This document shows, one piece after another, positions 62,530-64,000 of a stretch of DNA of 64,000 bases. Each line of letters opens with the position of its first letter. Position 1 is the stretch's first letter. Source of the DNA: Tissierellia bacterium. GTDB lineage: Bacteria; Bacillota; Clostridia; Tissierellales; Peptoniphilaceae. Under the pieces are notes generated by a model. The model ran no database searches. It saw nothing but the letters and a program-made list of their open reading frames with translations, and was not told the origin of the DNA. The position numbers and the translations under genes are program-made. The stretch covers positions 1 to 64,000 of the forward strand of contig JAUNVC010000004.1 of the NCBI GenBank assembly GCA_030537875.1. The letters are read 5' to 3'.

Positions 62530-63553
62530 TATACTATTTGCAATATGCTCGATTTTGACCCTCTTGGCAGGATGTCAAAGTGGCGACAGTGCCACACTCT
62601 ATGTATACAACTGGGGAGATTATATGGATCCCGAGGTGCTAAAAATGTTTGAAGAAGAGGAGAACTGCAAGATTTCCTACCAGGAATTTGCCACCAATGA
62701 AGACCTCTATGTAAAAATCAAAAACACCAGAGATCCTATTGATGTTATCTTTCCCTCCGACTATATGATGGAGCGAATGATACAAGAAAATCTTGTGTTG
62801 GAACTTGACTATTCTCATATTCCCAATATGGAAAAGGCCAATGACAAATTCAAACATTTGGATTTTGATCCTGAGAATAAATATTCGGCACCCTATTTTT
62901 GGGGAACGGTGGGAATTGTCTATAACACAGAAAAAGTCGATGGAGAGATTACCTCTTGGGCAGACCTATGGAATCCCAAATATGAGGGACAAATCGTGCT
63001 CTATAATTCGCAGCGAGATGTTTTGATGATTGCCCTTAAAAAATTGGGTTATAGCATGAACACGAGAAGTGAAGCTGAACTCGAAGAAGCAAAAGAAGAA
63101 TTGATGAAACAAAAACCACTTGTCTATGCCTACCTTGGTGATGAAATCAAGGATGTGCTCGCCGGAGAGGACGCCGATATTGGAGTGGTCTATTCGGGAG
63201 ATGCAGGGATTGTCATGTCCACCAATGATAAATTTCGCTATGTACTTCCCAAAGAGGGAACCAATCTTTGGTTTGATGTGGCTGCCGTTCCCAAAACGAC
63301 ACAAAATAAGGAGTTGGCAGAGAAGTTTATCAACTTCCTTCTTCGCCCCGACATTGCAGCCATGAATGCAGAATACTTACAATATGCCACACCTGTGGAT
63401 GAAGCCAAGGATTTGTTGAGTGAGGAACTCATTGGAAATCCTGCCCTCTATCCCGATGAAACATTATTGGAAAATACGGAAGTTTTCCATGACCCCAAAG
63501 AAGTATTGAAACTTTATGATCGTATTTGGACAGAATTTACTTCTGGACTATAA
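62507..63553 (+). CDS. potD: Spermidine/putrescine-binding lipoprotein PotD
   Basis: 348 residues. Signal with lipobox LLAGC (Cys23). The mature start YVYNWGDYMDPEVLKMFEEE and the aromatic/acidic residues of the polyamine pocket (for example FPSDYMMERM, PYFWGTVGI, YSGDAGIV) match the family. It delivers polyamines to PotBC. Fused by overlap to potC, it ends the operon at a terminator. Confidence 0.95.
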   Translation: MKKLKIFSILFAICSILTLLAGCQSGDSATLYVYNWGDYMDPEVLKMFEEEENCKISYQEFATNEDLYVKIKNTRDPIDVIFPSDYMMERMIQENLVLELDYSHIPNMEKANDKFKHLDFDPENKYSAPYFWGTVGIVYNTEKVDGEITSWADLWNPKYEGQIVLYNSQRDVLMIALKKLGYSMNTRSEAELEEAKEELMKQKPLVYAYLGDEIKDVLAGEDADIGVVYSGDAGIVMSTNDKFRYVLPKEGTNLWFDVAAVPKTTQNKELAEKFINFLLRPDIAAMNAEYLQYATPVDEAKDLLSEELIGNPALYPDETLLENTEVFHDPKEVLKLYDRIWTEFTSGL

Positions 63554-63574
63554 AAGAGCGCAAGCTCTTTTTTA
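63553..63574 (+). terminator. Terminator of potABCD
   Basis: Stem AAAGAGC/GCTCTTT with a 4-nt GCAA loop and a T-run, at the potD stop codon. Confidence 0.8.
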
Positions 63575-63580
63575 TTGGAA

Positions 63581-63609
63581 TTGACAAACCTACTGACAAC
63601 AGCTATGAT
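63581..63609 (+). promoter_or_regulatory. Promoter of the next ABC transporter gene
   Basis: -35 TTGACA (63581-63586), 17-bp spacer, -10 TATGAT (63604-63609), directly after the potABCD terminator. Confidence 0.75.
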
Positions 63610-63633
63610 GAAATGTATATGAAAGGAGGTCCT

Positions 63634-64000
63634 ATGAGAAAAACCTATTGGTATTACATAAAAAAACATAGGGGGATATCTCTGGCCACTTGCTTTTTGC
63701 AACTCACCTTGTGGGGATTACAGGCCACGGTCAATCTTTTATTGATACAGATCTTCGCTGCGGCCATGGACTTGGATTTACATAGATTTTTATTTTGGAC
63801 AGCCATTGACCTTGGGTGTTGGGGTCTTTATTTTTTAGTGGGAATGTTACAAAACTATGTGCAAGCCCAAGCCATACGAAAACTCAATGGTTGCGTGCGT
63901 AAGGATATGTTGGAAAGCCTATGGCAAAAAACCTATGAAGAGCTTCACTCCCAAGATTTTGGAGAGTATCTTTCCAAACTTACCAACAACATACGGCAGA
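63634..64000 (+). CDS. ABC exporter membrane domain, truncated by window end
   Basis: The ATG follows AAAGGAGGT by 5 nt. The 122 visible residues have a basic start, two hydrophobic helices (about 16-44 and 52-73) and then the cytoplasmic extension ending LHSQDFGEYLSKLTNNIRQ, which is the family pattern before the intracellular loop of fused ABC exporters. The ATPase domain lies outside the window. Family fairly sure, substrate unknown. Confidence 0.75.
   Translation, partial: MRKTYWYYIKKHRGISLATCFLQLTLWGLQATVNLLLIQIFAAAMDLDLHRFLFWTAIDLGCWGLYFLVGMLQNYVQAQAIRKLNGCVRKDMLESLWQKTYEELHSQDFGEYLSKLTNNIRQ

Noticed and set aside
1..64000. CRISPR arrays, insertion sequences, integrases, phage genes
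   Set aside because: I looked for regular short repeats, transposase or integrase motifs and phage modules and found none.

Overview
The window looks like a chromosome segment of an anaerobic, low-to-moderate-GC Gram-positive bacterium of the class Clostridia. The evidence is a complete Rnf ferredoxin:NAD+ oxidoreductase operon (rnfCDGEAB), a RNase J / IreB / RuvX / MltG gene block with Firmicutes synteny, AGGAGG-type ribosome sites, frequent TTG/GTG starts, and a probable selenocysteine gene. The last fits amino-acid-fermenting clostridia such as the Peptostreptococcales/Tissierellales (inference; no species is claimed).

Layout. 0-3 kb: tRNA-Lys, peptidase T and a peptide-binding lipoprotein. 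3-6 kb: a class A penicillin-binding protein on the minus strand. 6-14.6 kb: a tight operon ireB-ruvX-DUF1292-rnj-queT-mltG-U32 peptidase-(diverged) uridine kinase-gspE-gspF. 14.7-18.3 kb: an AT-rich pair of ABC exporters inserted between gspF and a VanW-family gene and flanked by direct repeats. 18.4-26.2 kb: vanW, an unknown lipoprotein, uvrB and uvrA. 26.2-29.3 kb: a minus-strand AT-rich operon (60-residue peptide, two unrecognised helical proteins, one ABC exporter) ending at uvrA and beginning near tRNA-Leu. 29.8-35.7 kb: polA, coaE, a lytic transglycosylase and two lipoproteins. 35.8-41.1 kb: rnf. 41.2-48.9 kb: a small membrane-anchored protein, a probable MATE remnant, a divergent AraC/flavodoxin pair, a K+ channel, a heterodimeric ABC exporter and a nitroreductase. 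48.9-56.7 kb: a CNNM/CorC protein, dnaE, pfkA, pyk and a dCMP deaminase. 56.8-59.3 kb: an ABC-2 exporter. 59.4-63.6 kb: the selenoprotein gene and potABCD. The window ends inside another ABC exporter.

The main themes are cell-wall synthesis and turnover (PBP, MltG, SLT, VanW), DNA replication and repair (polA, dnaE, uvrAB, ruvX), energy conservation by Rnf with glycolysis (pfkA-pyk), and many ABC transporters. Three transporter modules (14.7-18.3, 27.4-29.3 and 56.8-59.3 kb) look more AT-rich than the core genes and are probably acquired.

The two most interesting items are (1) the gene at 59464-59763 (minus), whose reading frame crosses an in-frame TGA placed in a U-x-x-C redox motif and followed by a bacterial SECIS-like hairpin; and (2) the compact AT-rich peptide/unknown/unknown/exporter operon at 26.2-29.3 kb, which has a near-consensus promoter and no gene I can assign to a known peptide-maturation family.
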